Made by a program: the position numbers and the translations under genes
Assembly (NCBI GenBank): GCA_021441665.1
Contig: JAGYYN010043604.1
Span: 1 to 25,540 of the forward strand
Length of the DNA: 25,540 bases
DNA from: Euplotes cf. woodruffi 2 WChen-2021
Lineage: Eukaryota > Ciliophora > Spirotrichea > Euplotida > Euplotidae
Reading direction: 5' to 3'
Notes under the pieces: generated by a model
What the model saw: only the letters and a program-made list of their open reading frames with translations
Databases searched by the model: none
Told to the model about the DNA's origin: nothing
Part shown: positions 9,571 through 20,208 of the stretch, in pieces
Layout of the letters: each line of letters begins with the position of its first letter
How positions within the stretch are numbered: the stretch's first letter is position 1

Positions 9571-10074
9571 GATTAAGAATTACAAAATATATAAAAATAC
9601 AAAAAAATTGAGGAATTATAATTGAAACCATAACTATACCTTATTAAAGTTTATTTGTTTTACCCGCTTTTGGTAATTTAATTTTTATACAGTCTTTTTA
9701 ATTAAAATTTTATGCAGACTTGATTATATTCAAAACGCAAAATTTATAATACTAATTAGCTTGTTATTTTTGACTAAGATTTTGAAAATTAAAAACAATA
9801 TTTTGATTTTTTAATAAACAAAATAAATTAAAATACTTATTAAGTTTTGTATAAAAGTCTTGAAAATTAACAATAATTAGCTATCGAATTATTAACATTT
9901 TAATTACTTTTTTTTAATATGTATTTTTAAATAATTTACTGATCTTTTATTAAAGATTAAATAAATCAAGATAAAGATGAAATTGATTATTCTTCTGTGC
10001 AAATATTATATTTATATAGTTAGTTTGAATATAAATATTGCATTTAAATCTTATATCGCATTCTTTCTGAATTA
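9571..10074. other. AT-rich intergenic region
   Basis: Lies between the start of one leftward gene and the stop of the next. No coding signal. AATTGAAACC at 9620-9629 fits the Euplotes crassus chromosome-breakage consensus HATTGAAaHH as I remember it; the motif is short and A/T-rich, so chance is possible. Confidence 0.4.
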
Positions 10075-13000
10075 CTATTGAATTTTCATATAAAGATCTG
10101 TTTGACCTAAAATACCTCCGATCATTTTTTGTTTTTGTTGATTTTCAAAAACTTTTGGGACTTCCTAAAAATAAATTATTCTTTCTTTCGTGTCGAAGTG
10201 AAACAAAGTATGTAATTACCTTTCATTGTAAATAAGATGAAGGCATGAGTCACCCATTTGGTCTGAATTTAATTTTTAAATCCTTTATCCCGTTAAACAT
10301 GATCTTTTTCATTTCATCATTATTCAACTCGTCAGTACATTTATTATCGCTTGTGATTTGTTGGTTCTTCTGCGATTCTTGGTTTTTCTGCTGAATGAAT
10401 TTATTCGCGTCTGGATTGCTAATCATCGTTCCAATCTGTGAGATTACTAAGCTCTACCTACTCAAAGCTGGTTGCCTTTATTCGACTGAATGTATTCAGG
10501 CATTTTATCATCCATTCCTACGCGCTTGGTGTTGATCCGATGGATGTTATTATCCTCTACATAATCTCAGTACTGGATAACAAACCTTTTGGTTCCTGGA
10601 TGGAGTCGGAGCTTAATGATTCCGACACAAAATCGTCATTTTCAGTCACCTTCTGTTCTTTATCTTCACTCGAGGTCTCAGAGACATCGAAGTTTTCATT
10701 GTGAATTCACTTTTCCTCTTTATCGTCTGTGGTGACTTTCAGCACGAGTTTGGACTGTTTGTTTCCTAAAAGTCAGATAAACAGCCTACTTGGCATTGGT
10801 TTTTGAGTTCTGGTCTTATTTCGGGTCAAAAGCTCCATATTTCTTATCCTGCAGGTTCCTGATAAATCCGGTGAACACAGAGTCTTACTGTTTGTCTTTA
10901 TTTTGCGCGGCAGTCATTGTGTATCCGAGTTTGAGGCCTTTGCTCGGTTCTTTGTACCCGCAGTTGTTGAACTCTTGGTAGTCCTCCGCAGATTTTGACA
11001 TCGGAGACAGCCCTTCGCTGGTGTTGTTCATATTGTCTAGTGAAGGTGAGACAGGAAGGTACCGATCATTTTGATTTCTTCACTATTTTCTTTTTTATTT
11101 TTATTCACTTCGTCTTCTGACTCAATTGCTACGAAGTTCCCAGTCTCTATTTCATCGCATTAGACTTATTGGTGCAGAGAAGGCAAGAAAAAGGAAAAGA
11201 TTGGCTATGTGAGTTTGTAATTTTTTCTGTGCTAAATCTCTAAATATAGATAGAGATTGTTAATATGGAATCTTTACTCTGCGTGATAAAGTTTTTGTTG
11301 TAAAATGGCCTCTCTTTGCTATTGTCAAGTAAATTTGATGTTGAATGGGACTTATCGTGCTCTGAGCCCTAATAAAGGTGGTTTTAATCGTTTAAAATTT
11401 GAGTTTTTGGTAAATTAAATAGATAAATGGAGACTACAAGTGATGGTTCTTCTTGATCGATCTTTCAATCTTGTGATCGGAATTGATTTGTCCTATTCAT
11501 ATTCGAGTTGAAGTTGTTTCTTTCATCATTCATTCACTGTTCGATTATATTTTGAGTGTTTAGCTCTTGGTTGGGTTGATTTTGAAATCTACATTTTAAT
11601 AAATTTTTAGATATTTTAACTTTAAAGGAATATTTCAAAATTTTAAATATTTCAAATACTATTTTTTTAAATTATGTGCTACATAAACAAAAATAAAAAA
11701 TTTTAATTCGGAAATAAAGTATTTTATTGATAAAAGGAAAGTTTCGCATTAAACAAAATATAAATTTTTTAGTTAAGATTAAATCATTAACAACTGACTG
11801 TTGACTGCCATTAAGTATAATTGGTATATATCACATCTTTTGATCGTTATCTGCTTGCATCTGGTCTTGCTGATACATTTGGTTGTATGTTTGATTTTGA
11901 CTCGAAGGATACATATTACTGTTCTGGACTTTTTGAGGCCTCGATTGTTCCTCTTGCTGACTACTCTCCCAGTAATTGTAATTAAAGTCTAATAAAGCCA
12001 AGATTATACTAGTTCAAAGTCCTAAATTCAATAATGTAGAATTATATTTGACAACAAGCCTCACTCATTTGCATCCTGTTTCCTTCATAGGTCATTGAGT
12101 ATATTGGATACGATTGGCTCTCAAATTGGTTTCCCATTTTGTGTGGCATAATACTAGGTAAGAAAAACTGCTGAATTATCGGTTGGGGCTGGTAGTAGCT
12201 AGAATTCATATCTCGCCTGTTCCCAGCTCAGTTATTGAATCGGTCTTGCAGGTTCACTGGCTGTACTCGCATCAACCGAGGTTTGTCGTACATATCCTCT
12301 TGGTACTGGCTATTAAAACTCTTCATTCGGGGTTTGGCACGAGTTATCTCGCCTTTGAGTCGGATGGATGTTATTTCTTTCAGTGCTCATTGAACTACTC
12401 TTTTTAGAAAGACTTGGATGTGGGTTGAGAGTTGAGTTTCGCATCCGCCTATTCTTCACTCTGAACATTCATGCCTTTTCGAACTGTTTGAGCTTATATG
12501 GATAGACGTGTGCTTTATTCATAATCTTCTTTTGCTTGATAACAATCTTTTTATTTAGGTATGATTTTATTTTTGTTGTACTTCTCCTGTGTATTCCCTA
12601 CCTGCATAACTTTATATGGCTTCAGCTGTGGTTTAAATGCAAGTGATTGTTTTGGAGTCATAAACTTTTTGCTTTGCCTCCTCCAGCCAATCACAGACCG
12701 GTAGTGATCCACTGGCTTCGGGCTAAAGCTAGAATTTTTTAAGTCCTCTAAAAATCCACTGTTTTCTCCAAATTGCTGGGAATTATCAAAACTTTCATTA
12801 AATTGAGTAGTCGTGATTTCTATTTTTATAGGTTATTTTTAAACATCATCGGTGTTGATAATAGCTTACATCATGCTTTTGTTCATACCAGCGACTGGGT
12901 TGTCTATTTGACTTTGATTATGACCAATCGTCCTGAAGCCCATATCACTCCCCCTCCCATTTGCAATATTTGGAGGTGATTTAACTGGAATACTTTCGCA

Positions 13001-13159
13001 TACTTTATATGTTTTATTTTCAGGCAAAGAATTATCATAGCTTTTATTTAACTTCTGCTGCCGAGGCCTCGGATTTTCCGAAAATGTGATCTGATGTTTT
13101 AGCGTACAAGCCGGAGTATTATTACTAATACTGCTGTTAGTATTTCTTGATGCACTCAT
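10075..13159 (-). CDS. Asn/Gln/Lys-rich protein (~774 aa), many introns
   Basis: ATG 13159-13157 to TAG 10077-10075. Ten introns: 12888-12820 (69), 12064-11989 (76), 11834-11589 (246), 11437-11369 (69), 11277-11147 (131), 11062-11037 (26), 10888-10859 (30), 10585-10557 (29), 10461-10436 (26), 10219-10165 (55). +1 steps at AAA-TAA 12556-12551, TTT-TAA 12318-12313 and AAA-TAA 10821-10816. The length minus introns and skips is a multiple of three. The product is low-complexity: Asn/Gln/Ser-rich in the middle, Ser/Glu/Asp-rich later, with many Cys from TGA. No domain recognised. The AT-rich 246-bp segment at 11589-11834 could instead separate two genes (13159 to about 11834, and about 11588 to 10075), but frame and style match across it. 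The 30-bp intron removes an in-frame TAA after CAG that might otherwise be mistaken for a sense codon. Confidence 0.7.
10816..10821 (-). other. +1 frameshift site AAA-TAA
   Basis: GAC CCG AAA TAA GAC: +1 opens a frame of about 75 codons with two TGA-Cys codons, ending at a 29-bp intron. The unshifted frame soon meets another stop. Confidence 0.8.
12313..12318 (-). other. Candidate +1 frameshift site TTT-TAA
   Basis: GAA GAG TTT TAA TAG: a +1 step reads AAT AGC CAG TAC into about 80 open codons. Unusual P-site codon. An alternative is a new start at the ATG overlapping this position in the downstream frame. Confidence 0.5.
12551..12556 (-). other. +1 frameshift site AAA-TAA
   Basis: ATA CCT AAA TAA AAA: +1 leads into a basic segment of about 78 codons. 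Confidence 0.75.
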
Positions 13160-13348
13160 TTACCTTACTATTAATTTTATAAGACCAAAAATATCAATAT
13201 ATTATACTCACAAATCAATATTAGTGGTTTTAACCTCTAATAAAACCCGTCTTAATTTCTTCGTTTAAAAGGAGAATAAAAAACAGTTGGTTTGCCTTTC
13301 CAAAAGCAGTTTTGGTATCAGAATAAAATTTATATTGAAAGTGTTAAG
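13160..13348. promoter_or_regulatory. Divergent upstream region
   Basis: The 189 bp between the start of the leftward gene (13159) and the rightward ATG at 13349 must hold both 5' regions, or a chromosome break if the genes lie on separate somatic chromosomes. A TTGAA core occurs in TATTGAAAGT near 13332-13341. No clear TATA element. Confidence 0.3.
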
Positions 13349-13645
13349 CATGGAAAGAACGAATAACTTAGTCGAGTGGGAGGCCAACTACTCCTCCGCA
13401 AACTCCTCCGCCGAATCCATTCCCGATCCGTTTGAAAATGAATCCAAAGGTACCCTGCTGCTGCATTTCCTTTTTTCACTGTTTTTCCGACCTTTTTTGA
13501 ATACAGTTCTCCTTTGTATCGGAAATACACTGATTCACAGGATTTTGATTTCGAAGCCGGGAGGGAGGGATTTTGAGGCTAAAGATGGCCAGGAGCAGGG
13601 CTTGCTCCGATTGTGATCAGGGGCTGGGAATTAAAAATATAGGTT
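13349..13645 (+). CDS. Uncertain small gene or 5' exons of next gene
   Basis: From ATG 13349 the first 33 codons (beginning MERTNNLVEWEANYSS, acidic and Ser-rich) look coding. A GT-AG segment 13442-13498 (57 bp, in frame, pyrimidine-rich) may be an intron. Beyond it all three frames stay open for many codons in an unusually G-rich stretch, so the true path is unclear. One frame gives KYTDSQDFDFEAGREGF; another gives DFEAKDGQEQGLLRL and stops at TAA 13643. The second half may splice into the gene whose ATG is at 13670: one of the three frames is collinear with it, and a 30-bp GT-AG intron ending at the AG before GTTAGC would connect them. No family recognised. Confidence 0.35.
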
Positions 13646-13669
13646 AGCTGAATTGTTAGCAATCAAGTC

Positions 13670-14594
13670 ATGCAGAGTTTAGCTGCAAATGAAATACTTA
13701 AATCAAATATAGACAACAATGATGAACACGAAGATGAATACGGTGATAATGACTCAACTGCTTTGTATCATCCTCAAAGGTATGGTTCATATGTCACTTG
13801 GCTTAGAATATCACAGAGAATGATACAATTTATTAGATCGTTTGACTTTGAAAGCTCAAATCCGTTTCGAAGGTTTGCAAACACAAATAAAAACTTCTAT
13901 ATTGAAATTAGAAAGTTCATGCTACGAAATGCTGATAGTTCGTTTCAAGGAAGACTTAGTCTCTCTGGTCCGAAGGAAATCATCGGATTTTTCTGCAATC
14001 ATATTTTAAAGCTATGCTACAAATGTCAATCAGACATTAGTGCTTTGAAGAGCCTAAGGAATACAGCAAGAGAGCTACCTTGTTTATCAAAAGTTACTTC
14101 AAGCTTAAGGGCAGAGCATAAAACTGGAGAAGTATGCATTCACTGACATTTTTAGGAACTCTGTGTGCTACTGATCTTATTAAAATTTCACGAGATAAAA
14201 CAAAAACTCTTTACCGGTCCAACAGAATACAAATAAGCTGCTAAAAATACTAAAAGAAAAATTCTCCATCTACAAGTAAGTTCCTTTAATTTAAGCCTAT
14301 ATGTTGCTAACTGCAACCTTTAGGGAGATGAAGCCAGAAATTTATATCAGAACAACGAGGTTTTTAGCAAGAATTGACTGATACGAATACGTATCTCTTG
14401 TGAAGCCAAACAACAGAGGTACAGCAAAGCCTTAAATTAATCTAGTCCCCAATGCAGATATCAAATTCCACTATGAACTACAAGACGAGCTTGACGACAT
14501 CAAAAAGGAATACAAGGTAATCTTCCCTCTATTATCTTTACAGCAAGCAAAGAAAAGTCTTCAAGAGTTAAAAGTAGAAGACTTCTACATCTAA
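13670..14594 (+). CDS. Unknown protein (~265 aa), one frameshift
   Basis: ATG 13670 to TAA 14592-14594. Introns: 14132-14155 (24 bp), 14276-14323 (48), 14419-14445 (27) and 14517-14543 (27), all GT-AG, several with CTAAC-like or CTGAC branch sequences. A +1 step at AAA-TAA 14231-14236 is needed. The length sums to a multiple of three. The N-terminus is acidic (DNNDEHEDEYGDND); then comes a mixed hydrophobic region with several Cys (FFCNHILKLCYKCQSDI) that could be a folded helical domain, and a charged helix at the C-terminus (ELQDELDDIKKEYKQAKKSL). One TGA is Cys in ARIDCYEYVSL. The family was not recognised. The ATG may be internal if upstream exons at 13349-13645 belong to this gene. Confidence 0.72.
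14231..14236 (+). other. +1 frameshift site AAA-TAA
   Basis: GAA TAC AAA TAA GCT: +1 continues with AAG CTG CTA AAA to a 48-bp intron in the correct phase. Confidence 0.8.
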
Positions 14595-14960
14595 GCGGCT
14601 AAATAAAACCAGCCGGATTAATTTTTTACTCATCATGACAACCTTATTTATCATTTGTAATTATGTTAGCATTATGAAACCACAGTAAGTGGCTATGTAA
14701 TATAAATTATAATTCGAATTTAACATTCTGTCAAATCATCGCCACAAATACAAATTCACTGTTTCAAATGGCGTTGAGTCTATATAAACCCCTCCTAGTT
14801 TACAGGCAATTTTAATATTTGAATAGACTCAGTTAAGCAACAACTCTATTCATTTTTATTTGCGAAATAAAATATTTATGCTTCATTGCGAAAATATACG
14901 ATATTGAAAATATGTCATTAAATAACTAAAATCCACCACTGCAGCAGATACTCTAGTTCA
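14595..14960. other. Intergenic region with TATA-like and TTGAA motifs
   Basis: 366 bp between two rightward genes. TATATAAA at 14781-14788 is a good TATA-box match but lies about 170 bp before the next ATG. TATTGAAAAT at 14902-14911 fits the Euplotes chromosome-breakage consensus. No coding signal. Confidence 0.35.
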
Positions 14961-16176
14961 ATGGCAGATGTCAGTAGTATGAAAAGGAGTTTTGATGCCA
15001 CGGCCAAGACTCACAAAAGCACAGTTGCGAAACAAGCTTGCATCAGAGTCCCTGCGATTACGTATCATAAGAAACAGTTGAGTAAGAAGATCAAGCTTAA
15101 CAGAAATAACAGCTCCAGGCATAAACTTCAAAAATTAAGAGGTACCAAATGTCTAATTGCTGAGGATTTGCTTTATCTCAACTCCTTTTACTTAATGTCA
15201 AAAATTAGCAATTTTAAAGCGGCAATCGGGAAAAATATTTATATAGAACTCATGGCTCCGCATTTATGAAGAAATAACCACAAAAATCACCTTGATGGCC
15301 AACGAACTCAAAACAACTTGATTTTTCAAAATTGACAAAATGACGATCTTAAGACTCAGCTGATCAACAGGTTCAGTGGAGTCAGAGCTTCAAAGGAAGC
15401 GCTGAATACACATGATGAGAACGGACAGAGAATTCATCTTAGACTTAAACAAAAGAAATTAGGTATTTAGTAAATTATTTTTACAACAGATCAGTTGTTA
15501 TTGAGCAACTGTGAATAGATATGAAATTGAAATAGTTTAAAAGTTTTTAAAATAACTAAACTTTTGCAGTATTTAAACTGTATACCAATATTTTTATCTG
15601 TCTAATAGTAAAAATAATAGTAAACGAGAGGATATCAAAGCTATCAAGCATCAAAAATTTCAACCCAAAGTAATGATTTAAGCAGTGATCCAGCCAATAA
15701 ATAGTACCCTTTGACTACTAACTCTATCTAGCCGAACAAAAGTCAACCTCAGTTCCCTGAAGAATTGTAAAAGCCTAACATCAGAATTGCAAAATAAAAA
15801 TAACAATGATGCGTTGGGTTGTAAATTACGTGAAGACTCGCTGAAGATCGACAGTTCACAGGTGTTCGATGTAAAGCAGAGTTTTTCATCGTACAACCAA
15901 AAGGCCGACTTTCTATCGTCGATAATAAAACAGTACAAATCAGCATTTGCAAATTTACCGCAGTCAAGCAGTAACATGCGGCATGCATCATCTGATTTGG
16001 TAACGATGAAGTTGGTTAATCTTTAGAAAATGGTGTCATGATATTCTTCAATTCCATCTGCCTGTGATTCCGCAGGCAGACTGTGAACTTCTGCAAACGG
16101 CAATCTGTCACAATACGATAAAGCCAGCCAAAGTGCATTTGAAGTCAATCGCAATAAGTCTTGATTTTCAAAGTAA
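14961..16176 (+). CDS. Basic, then Ser-rich protein (~339 aa), one frameshift
   Basis: ATG 14961 to TAA 16174-16176. The first exon is a single frame to 15462 that reads through two TGA codons and encodes a very basic segment (HKKQLSKKIKLNRNNSSRHK). It either stops at TAG 15468-15470 (169 aa) or splices at 15463 (GT) to 15630 (AG, 168 bp) into a Ser/Thr-rich region. That part has a +1 step at AAA-TAG 15699-15704 and a 27-bp intron 16000-16026. With splicing, the length is a multiple of three. A 78-bp in-frame GT-AG segment from about 15142 in the first half could be another intron. No domain recognised; the basic N-terminus suggests nucleic-acid or nuclear association, but that is a guess. 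The two halves could be separate genes. Confidence 0.6.
15699..15704 (+). other. +1 frameshift site AAA-TAG
   Basis: GCC AAT AAA TAG TAC: +1 opens about 98 codons. The other upstream frame reads CAA-TAA-ATA at the same spot and would need a +2 step instead, the same choice as at 2143-2148. Confidence 0.7.
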
Positions 16177-16514
16177 AATTCGTTCTTTTGCTTGTGGGTT
16201 TTATTTGCTGTTGGTTTTAAAATAGTAATTTTCTTATGAAATTCTGCAGTTTTATTCGTTATTTTTATTTTAGTTTAAAAAAAAAAAATTTTGGATTTTT
16301 AAAACTTTAAGTTATCGTTATAATAACTAATTTTCTTTAAAAATTATTTGGATATTTTTGAGTGTAATTCAATTAAAAATATAATAAAAATTATTAAAGT
16401 AAGATTTTGATTTTTACATCAAAAAAATTATTTTGATTGTTTTAATGATAATTTCTTAATGTAAAATTAAATAAGTAATAATAAACAAATTTTTTGAATC
16501 AAAATTAATTTAGG
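16177..16514. other. AT-rich intergenic region
   Basis: 338 bp between two rightward genes, with an A-run near 16275-16290. TAATTCAATT at 16365-16374 is a near match to the breakage motif in reverse orientation. Nothing else supported. Confidence 0.4.
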
Positions 16515-17512
16515 ATGAATAATTCTCAAGGCATAAATCCTAATAGCAAGTGGTTTCAACAATTAAAGGTAGAGATCATCATAATTATCGTTTTTAAACT
16601 CTGAATTTATTATTGATAATTCAGAATCAACTAAGCAAGCAAAAAGCACTGAGGTTTATTGACTTGCCCTCTTCACAAGAATCAATCATGCGGCGCTCAA
16701 CGATAGACGTATTGAGTGCAAGCAATACGTTCTTCAAGTCAAATGACAACTTCAGCAATTTCAAAGAAGAAGTTGATCTGTTGAAGTACCAGTTCTCAGA
16801 CGACGTTCGAATGATGATCCGAATGGCCGATAATAGTATCAGAATAGTCAAGAAGCCAAAGAATGCATCTAACCAGCAAATCAGCGTCAAGAACTTCATT
16901 AATAAAAGGCACTCTTTGCACATAGAAAACGAGATCAAACTCAAAAGCAGAGAAGGTTGGCGAAAGGATGGAGTCAAAGGAACAAGCTACAATTTTGTAG
17001 GTCGATAGTCTAATTTCCATAGTGTACAGACAAGTTTAAGTCAACCAAAGGAAGCTTCAAAAAGACTTCCTCGCAGCGAAACATCAGCATGCAGGCTATT
17101 GAGAGTCCTCCTGAAGCTGTTGATTTCAAAGACATAAGTGATCAGTTTACAACTCTTTATTCGAAAAAGTGCGACAATCCCGGACTTTACAAATAAAGAC
17201 GCTATTGATATTTGCATTCAAAATGACGTGTTTATACTGAATAAAGCAGATGACGGACGGAAAAGTGTTGAACGCAAAGAAAGCAACAATTCAGTTACAT
17301 CAAGTTGAAATTCGCTAAAGCAGTCGTCGAATTTCTTTAATCTGTCTGGGCTAATCTACAAGTCGAAATTCAGTGAAAATCGGACCGGTCGATGCGGCAG
17401 CAGGAATACCTTAAAAGCAAAGAAATTTAATACAGCTAAGGACGGCAAGATAGCTTCAAAGTGCAAACTAAAGAAAATAAATATCAAATCAAGAGAAAGG
17501 AAACTATATTAA
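16515..17512 (+). CDS. Unknown basic protein (~303 aa), one frameshift
   Basis: ATG 16515 to TAA 17510-17512. Introns 16569-16624 (56 bp) and 17001-17029 (29 bp, with CTAAT branch-like sequence). A +1 step at AAA-TAA 17191-17196. The length minus these is a multiple of three. The product starts MNNSQGINPNSKWFQQLK, has a central mixed region (FKEEVDLLKYQFSDDVRMM) and ends in a Lys/Arg/Ser-rich tail. One TGA reads as Cys in VTSSCNSLK. No domain recognised. It converges with the sorting nexin gene: only 57 bp separate the two stop codons. Confidence 0.8.
17191..17196 (+). other. +1 frameshift site AAA-TAA
   Basis: CTT TAC AAA TAA AGA: +1 opens the final ~105 codons of the gene. Confidence 0.85.
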
Positions 17513-17538
17513 AACCCCGCAATGATTGTCTTAAATAT

Positions 17539-17552
17539 ATTCAATGTTGAAT
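17539..17552. repeat. Palindromic TTCAA/TTGAA pair between convergent genes
   Basis: ATTCAATGTTGAAT lies inside the 57-bp gap between two convergent stop codons. On the minus strand CATTGAATAT matches the Euplotes breakage consensus at all strongly conserved positions. It may mark where two somatic chromosomes are cut apart; unproven. Confidence 0.35.
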
Positions 17553-17569
17553 ACGATTATATACATAAA

Positions 17570-19935
17570 TTACGCATACTCAAATTCTGCTTCGGGCTCA
17601 TAGCTGTGGATCTTAGCAAGTTCTTTACTAATATCATCAAAATTTTTCTTCAACGTCTCAGGTTCTTCTTCCTTCCTATTAATAATATTTTAGCCTTAAC
17701 TTATTTTCTGTTAAAAATAACAGGAAAAATAATGTAAATATTTTTAATTAGATACAAAATTAATGAGTTTTTGCTTACTCAATTTTAACTTTTGATGGCG
17801 GATTTGAAGCCCCAACTTGCTTTGTTTGTGATTGGTAAGACTGATAATGGATTATCACCGAAGGCAGTAAGTTATTAATGTTTAGATAAATAATAACGTA
17901 CATTTTCTTCATCTTCTTCATCGATTTTTCTTGGGTTGTATTCTTGATTATCATAATTGTGATTTTCACGCTTTTCAGCTTGAGGGTTGTAAGAGTATTT
18001 TAGGTATTCAGACTCTCGAACGTTATTTTGTTCTTCATCTTGCGGTCAAAGCGGCTTTGTGTCTTGATGTACCTCGACGTTGTATACATTTTGCTGTTTG
18101 TTTGGAATATATGGCACATTCTATTGATGGTTATTGCTAAATAGTCGAGATGAACGTACCTCTATTTTCGGTTTGACTTTTTCCCAGTCTTGTTCTTTTC
18201 TGTATAAAATTAAAATACATCGTTTAAGGAGTAAACTCACTTATTGAGAAGTCCAAGCATGTTATTCCACAAAGCCATGATTTCCTTATGACCGTTGAAC
18301 TCCTATATATTTAAAGCGAGTGATTTACCTCAAAGCAAAAGGTCGTGAGGCTTTTGTAATATTGACTCGTCCTCCAGACTTTGAAGCCGGGAATTTCTTT
18401 GATATCCATAAATATCGTCAGTCCATTTATCACGATTCTGTAGGTTTCTACAATCACGCGGTTTCTGGCGACTGCTGTCTTCAGGTTGTTGGCAAGGTCA
18501 AGTCTTGCTTGTCGCGACTTGAACAGCGACTTAAATGTAGTTTTGCCTTCTGTTAAGCTTTGAATTTCATTATTGTCGCTGTCGATTCTTCTTATCAATT
18601 TCCTCCGTTCTTTGCATAGTCTATCGAGTTCTATAAAATTACAGAAAATGCATTTATATGCTTACTGTTGATGGTATTTAGCATTGCCTCGAGATCAAGG
18701 ATCTCTGTGGTTATCCACAGACTCATCATAAGAAATGGATTTTTGACTTTAAACGGAATAGATCAAAAATCGTTTCCTATTTTCTCACTATCAGTATCCG
18801 ATACGATTTTTAAGCTTGTCGATAACATCTGGTCTTCTGATTTCTTTGTGTGCAGTTCGAGGGAGGAATTTTCGTATACAAACAGACCGTCCATCAGGTA
18901 AGCATTGGCTCTAAGGTAGTGGTCAACAAAGTCTCATTGCTTTGACAAGAACCTTTTGAACCGACCGAGGAACTCTAAGTTCGATATTACTTCTTGTTTA
19001 AATTTGTGGATATTTACATATGCCTCTTCGATGTTGCTATCGTTCAGTTGGAGGTTGAGATCAACTTCGCCTCTTATTCTCTCTCAAATATCCTCGATGC
19101 TGAATAGCTTAAGGAATCTAAGCTCGTTAGCTAAATTATTTTCAGGTTTAATAAAAATCCGCATCTCTTCTGATTCCCAAAGGTACTTGCGTTCTGAGAT
19201 CTCGAATAAAAACCGATTGAGAATATATATTCGTTCAGCGATGACTTTGAAGTCCATATTGCCGTAGGTTTTCTTTTTTGGAATAGGCGGGATGTAAAAC
19301 CCAGGCCACCTGTCGACTAAAGTTTGATGAAGGAGGTGAAACTCTTTGTACCTCCTCATAATCACAAACTCCTCTTCAATGTACTTTCCGACGATCTTGT
19401 ATTCATAGTGCTTACCTCCGCCAGAGTAAGCCAAAGAGGTATTTACGATTTTTATTTTCTCGGTTGGAGACATCTTCGCGTCCTGCTCAAGGCCGAATAG
19501 TCCTAGGCTGCTATCCTGGACTTCGATCTCGTGAGGTTGCTGGCGATGTTGCACATATCCTGAGTCGTTCTGGTGCATGTACTCCTCAAGGTTGAACAGC
19601 GATAGTTTCTCTGTGTAAAACACATCGTACATCCGGTTGATCTTGCTGAGCTCTTCACTATTTTCAATCCCGATCTTAGAATGCCCTGAAAAGCCTATTT
19701 TCTCCTCCTCAGCTGGATTGAGATTGTTGCTCGGTCTGTTTCCTTCGAAACCGTAATTTTCTGCGTCGAAGTAGAGATGCAAATTTGATGTTTCAGCTTT
19801 ATTCGCGACTGAAAATGAATCCGGACTGCTCTTCGACTCGTCGTTGTAGTCGTAGTCAGACGGGCGGTTCGTATTGCCCTTGCTTGTTTGGTTATAATTT
19901 ACCTTTGAATTCGATGGAACTCTTCTGAAGTCCAT
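17570..19935 (-). CDS. PX-domain sorting nexin, probable PX-BAR
   Basis: Seven exons, 686 residues, no frameshift. Introns 18665-18631 (35 bp), 18328-18303 (26), 18240-18200 (41), 18159-18121 (39), 17901-17841 (61) and 17778-17676 (103); the sum is exactly in frame. A PX domain at about residues 158-266 shows the RRYKEF motif (194-199), whose Arg contacts the 3-phosphate in this family, the proline stretch PPIPKKK (216-222), and the basic helix ERIYILNRFLFEI. The following ~250 residues are helical and charged, with a spacing typical of a BAR dimerisation region, including GLLNKKEQDWEKVKPKIE. PX-BAR proteins bind PI3P and shape endosomal tubules. The 150-residue N-terminal leader and the Asn/Gln/Glu-rich tail are disordered. 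TGA is read as Cys at four places, the first at 19083-19081. Which sorting nexin subgroup this is cannot be told from sequence alone. Confidence 0.9.
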
Positions 19936-20208
19936 ATTGCAAAAATTATATTACTATAAAATCAAGATCTAATTTTATTAAACATAATAGGATTTTATTA
20001 TCAAAACTTTTTTAATTAATTAAGTACTTTTTTAATATTATTTAAGTTATTTTGTGCTTGAGATTGAAGTTAATTGCATATTTCTGTATAATTTTGTATT
20101 TTTATTAGTTTAATCTGCTAGCAAGTATCCCTTCAGTCAGTTGATATCTTTATACAGTGTTTTATAAAATCTAAATATATAAAAATTACATAATTAAATT
20201 ATTAATTT
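19936..20208. other. AT-rich intergenic region
   Basis: 273 bp between the start of the sorting nexin gene and the stop of the next leftward gene. No coding signal or structure recognised. Confidence 0.4.

Noticed and set aside
10859-10888. In-frame TAA after CAG, suggesting TAA=Gln in this gene
   Set aside because: A 30-bp segment with GTAAG...CAG ends removes it in frame, and the following AAA-TAA is better explained by a +1 shift into a much longer frame.
12501-12600. GT-AG intron beginning GTAGGGAATAC in the Asn/Gln-rich gene
   Set aside because: The would-be intron is open and coding-like up to CCT-AAA-TAA, and the +1 shift restores the next frame without splicing.
17511-17518. AAAACCCC right after a stop codon, resembling one Euplotes telomere unit
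   Set aside because: A single 8-base unit in the permuted order, with no second repeat; one chance hit in 25 kb is plausible.
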